Source of the DNA: Laburnicola sp. R22_1
Taxonomy: Eukaryota > Ascomycota > Dothideomycetes > Pleosporales > Didymosphaeriaceae
Direction: 5' to 3'
Assembly (NCBI GenBank): GCA_014281115.1
Contig: JACONQ010000005.1
Location: 1,054,001-1,118,000, forward strand
Length of the DNA stretch: 64,000 nucleotides
In this document: in pieces, positions 62,622 to 64,000 of the stretch
Position numbering within the stretch: position 1 is the first letter of the stretch
How the letters are laid out: every line of letters starts with the position of its first letter
Position numbers and translations under genes: made by a program
Notes under the pieces: model-generated
Told to the model about the DNA's origin: nothing
The model's input: only the letters and a program-made list of their open reading frames with translations
Database searches by the model: none

Positions 62622-64000
62622 TCACCAACTACCGCGACCACGACCGCGACCATGCCCACGGTTCGCGTTGAACCCACCTCTGCCGCGCCCTCCACCACGA
62701 CCTCTGTTCCCGCCTCTGTGTCCACCACGTCCCCTATCATTACGTACAGAGTCCGCTCTAGGGCCCTTTTGCATCAATTGCCCTCGTTCTTCGTCCGACG
62801 CATGGAAAGGGTTCGGTATTTGGAGTAGGCTGCAAAACGCTTGAGTGTGTGGATTGGAGTACTCTTGCGGGCCTTCTTGTACATGAATACCTTTGGTTGG
62901 ATCATATACAGGCGCTGTGCGAGCGAAGTCCTCAGGAATAGTCAACTTCCTAGCTTTGACAATGTTTTCGTCTACCCATGCCATCTCTTTCTCGATTAAT
63001 GGCCGGTAATAGGCTTCTCCCATATCCTGGGGTACTCGAGCTTCTGGGCAACCCAAGCGTAGATCAGCTGCGAACGTACGCGTAATTGCGAGCCACTCTG
63101 GGTCATATTCTAGCTTAAGGGGTCGCTCGTAGTCAGCCGAGGATAGAGGAGCGACTTCCACGAGCTGGAGAAAGTGTCTATTGGGCAAGCACTTGTCTAA
63201 TGCGAGGAATTTCGTAGTCTTGTTCGTTATCTCTGGAGGAAATAGGAGCATGTGTGGGGCAGAGTAAGAGGGTTTGGCTGCACGCGTGAACGATTCGGGC
63301 AAGCCATGTCGAACGTCGTCTGAGGCGAGGTTATCTCGTCCTCTCTTCAGTGCTGATGTTTTGGGCGCAACCTCTTCCTCCAGGTCGAGATCGATCTCAG
63401 CGGGATCCTTGGGAGCTGGGTTGGGCGCAGCCTCTTCATCTAGGTCAAGATCAATCTCAGCGTCATTCTTGGGAACTGGGATGGTAGCTGTATCGTCCAT
63501 GTCCAAATCGATCTCGTTCTCGTTGGATGTCCTCTCGCTGCCAGAAACAGGGATCGCGGGCGTATCATCGATGTCCAAGCTATCATCGCCTTGGTTGGTT
63601 GTCATTGGGGCTGTGACATAGTCCGGGACGGTTGTCTGGGGCTGCAGGACATCTTCATGCTCCCACACAGCTGTATATTTGGTATGAAGATGAGCGCTAA
63701 ACCAGTGCCTAGGTCGTAACCGTTTCAAGACTTCGGTCGCCGCCACACTTCCAAGCTGACCACTCTTTGCGTCTTGTTCGAAATATGGTTTGAAGCGGAA
63801 AAGCTGCTTGTAATCGCCTTTCCACTCCATACCCTGAGGCCAGTCGTGACTCAGTCCGATATCCACTTGACTGCGCAGCTGAAGAAGCTTGCGCGTATCT
63901 AGTTCTCTAACGTGGTATATGCTCTTGACATCATCATTGTTGTATGGCAGACGTTCGTAGTGCGTCTTCCTGTAGTTGTATCCTTTCCAGATTCCGGAAA
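62622..64000 (-). CDS. DBR1: RNA lariat debranching enzyme DBR1 (C-terminal part, runs off the window)
   Basis: The frame is open from the right edge (64000) to the stop at 62622, about 459 codons. The first residues, SGIWKGYNYRKTHYERLPYN, SIYHVRELDTRKLLQL and VDIGLSHDWPQGMEWKGD, are the DBR1 metallophosphoesterase domain, including a metal-binding SHDWP; RPRHWFSAHLHTKYTA carries the last metal-ligand histidines. DBR1 cuts the 2'-5' bond of intron lariats. Then comes an acidic insert with three EIDLDLDEE-type repeats, the conserved C-terminal domain (FLALDKCLPNRHFLQLVEV), and an RG-rich tail (RGRGGGRGRGGFN). The N-terminal metal motifs lie outside the window. The acidic and RG regions are longer than in yeast DBR1. 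Confidence 0.93.
   Translation of the reverse strand, partial: SGIWKGYNYRKTHYERLPYNNDDVKSIYHVRELDTRKLLQLRSQVDIGLSHDWPQGMEWKGDYKQLFRFKPYFEQDAKSGQLGSVAATEVLKRLRPRHWFSAHLHTKYTAVWEHEDVLQPQTTVPDYVTAPMTTNQGDDSLDIDDTPAIPVSGSERTSNENEIDLDMDDTATIPVPKNDAEIDLDLDEEAAPNPAPKDPAEIDLDLEEEVAPKTSALKRGRDNLASDDVRHGLPESFTRAAKPSYSAPHMLLFPPEITNKTTKFLALDKCLPNRHFLQLVEVAPLSSADYERPLKLEYDPEWLAITRTFAADLRLGCPEARVPQDMGEAYYRPLIEKEMAWVDENIVKARKLTIPEDFARTAPVYDPTKGIHVQEGPQEYSNPHTQAFCSLLQIPNPFHASDEERGQLMQKGPRADSVRNDRGRGGHRGGNRGRGGGRGRGGFNANRGHGRGRGRGSW

Overview
The window reads as the nuclear genome of a filamentous ascomycete (Pezizomycotina, perhaps a dothideomycete). The genes carry 44-170 nt introns with GTRNGT donors and GCTAAC-like branch sites, orthologues are fungal in type (PKC1, PRP43, IMP4, RPA43, Zn2Cys6 regulator, GH35, GH105, AA7), and DNA transposons are riddled with RIP-type C-to-T / G-to-A nonsense changes. 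The species cannot be named from sequence alone.

Layout. 1-2190: the 3' end of an unrecognised gene, an intron-containing tRNA-Met(CAT) and an AT-rich degraded tract. 2191-16240: a stack of seven Fot1/pogo-type (DDE_1) transposons, named A-G here, each bounded by long terminal inverted repeats and a TA target site. A (2191-4056) stands alone. B (4099-5888) abuts C (5891-16240). C is split by a tandem block D (6305-8465), E (8468-12689) and G (12692-14814), and E is itself split by F (8870-10978). Conceptually removing each insert plus one TA rejoins the interrupted transposase frames, so the order of nesting is well supported. All seven transposase genes are broken. 16240-21264 is gene-poor: a U2 snRNA gene that appears to carry an mRNA-type intron, two weak small genes, and repeats.

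21265-64000 is a normal gene-rich tract: AA7 oligosaccharide oxidase, DUF423 membrane protein, PRMT5, PRP43 helicase, RPA43, IMP4, a secreted unknown, a patatin-like protein with degenerate active-site motifs, GH35 beta-galactosidase, a Zn2Cys6 regulator, PKC1, a GPI-type cysteine-rich protein, GH105 hydrolase, a decaying DEDDh-exonuclease-like ORF, TMA7, a small basic unknown, and the C-terminal two thirds of DBR1 running off the right edge. Spliced models are given with exon limits that keep frame throughout.

Functionally the genes are mostly independent. Several act in RNA metabolism (U2, PRP43, DBR1, PRMT5, IMP4, RPA43, TMA7), which I treat as coincidence of housekeeping genes. GH35, GH105 and AA7 fit plant cell-wall saccharide breakdown. 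The best candidates for something new are the U2 intron, the end-to-end transposon insertions sharing single TA dinucleotides, and the DEDDh-like ORF at 57.1-59.4 kb.
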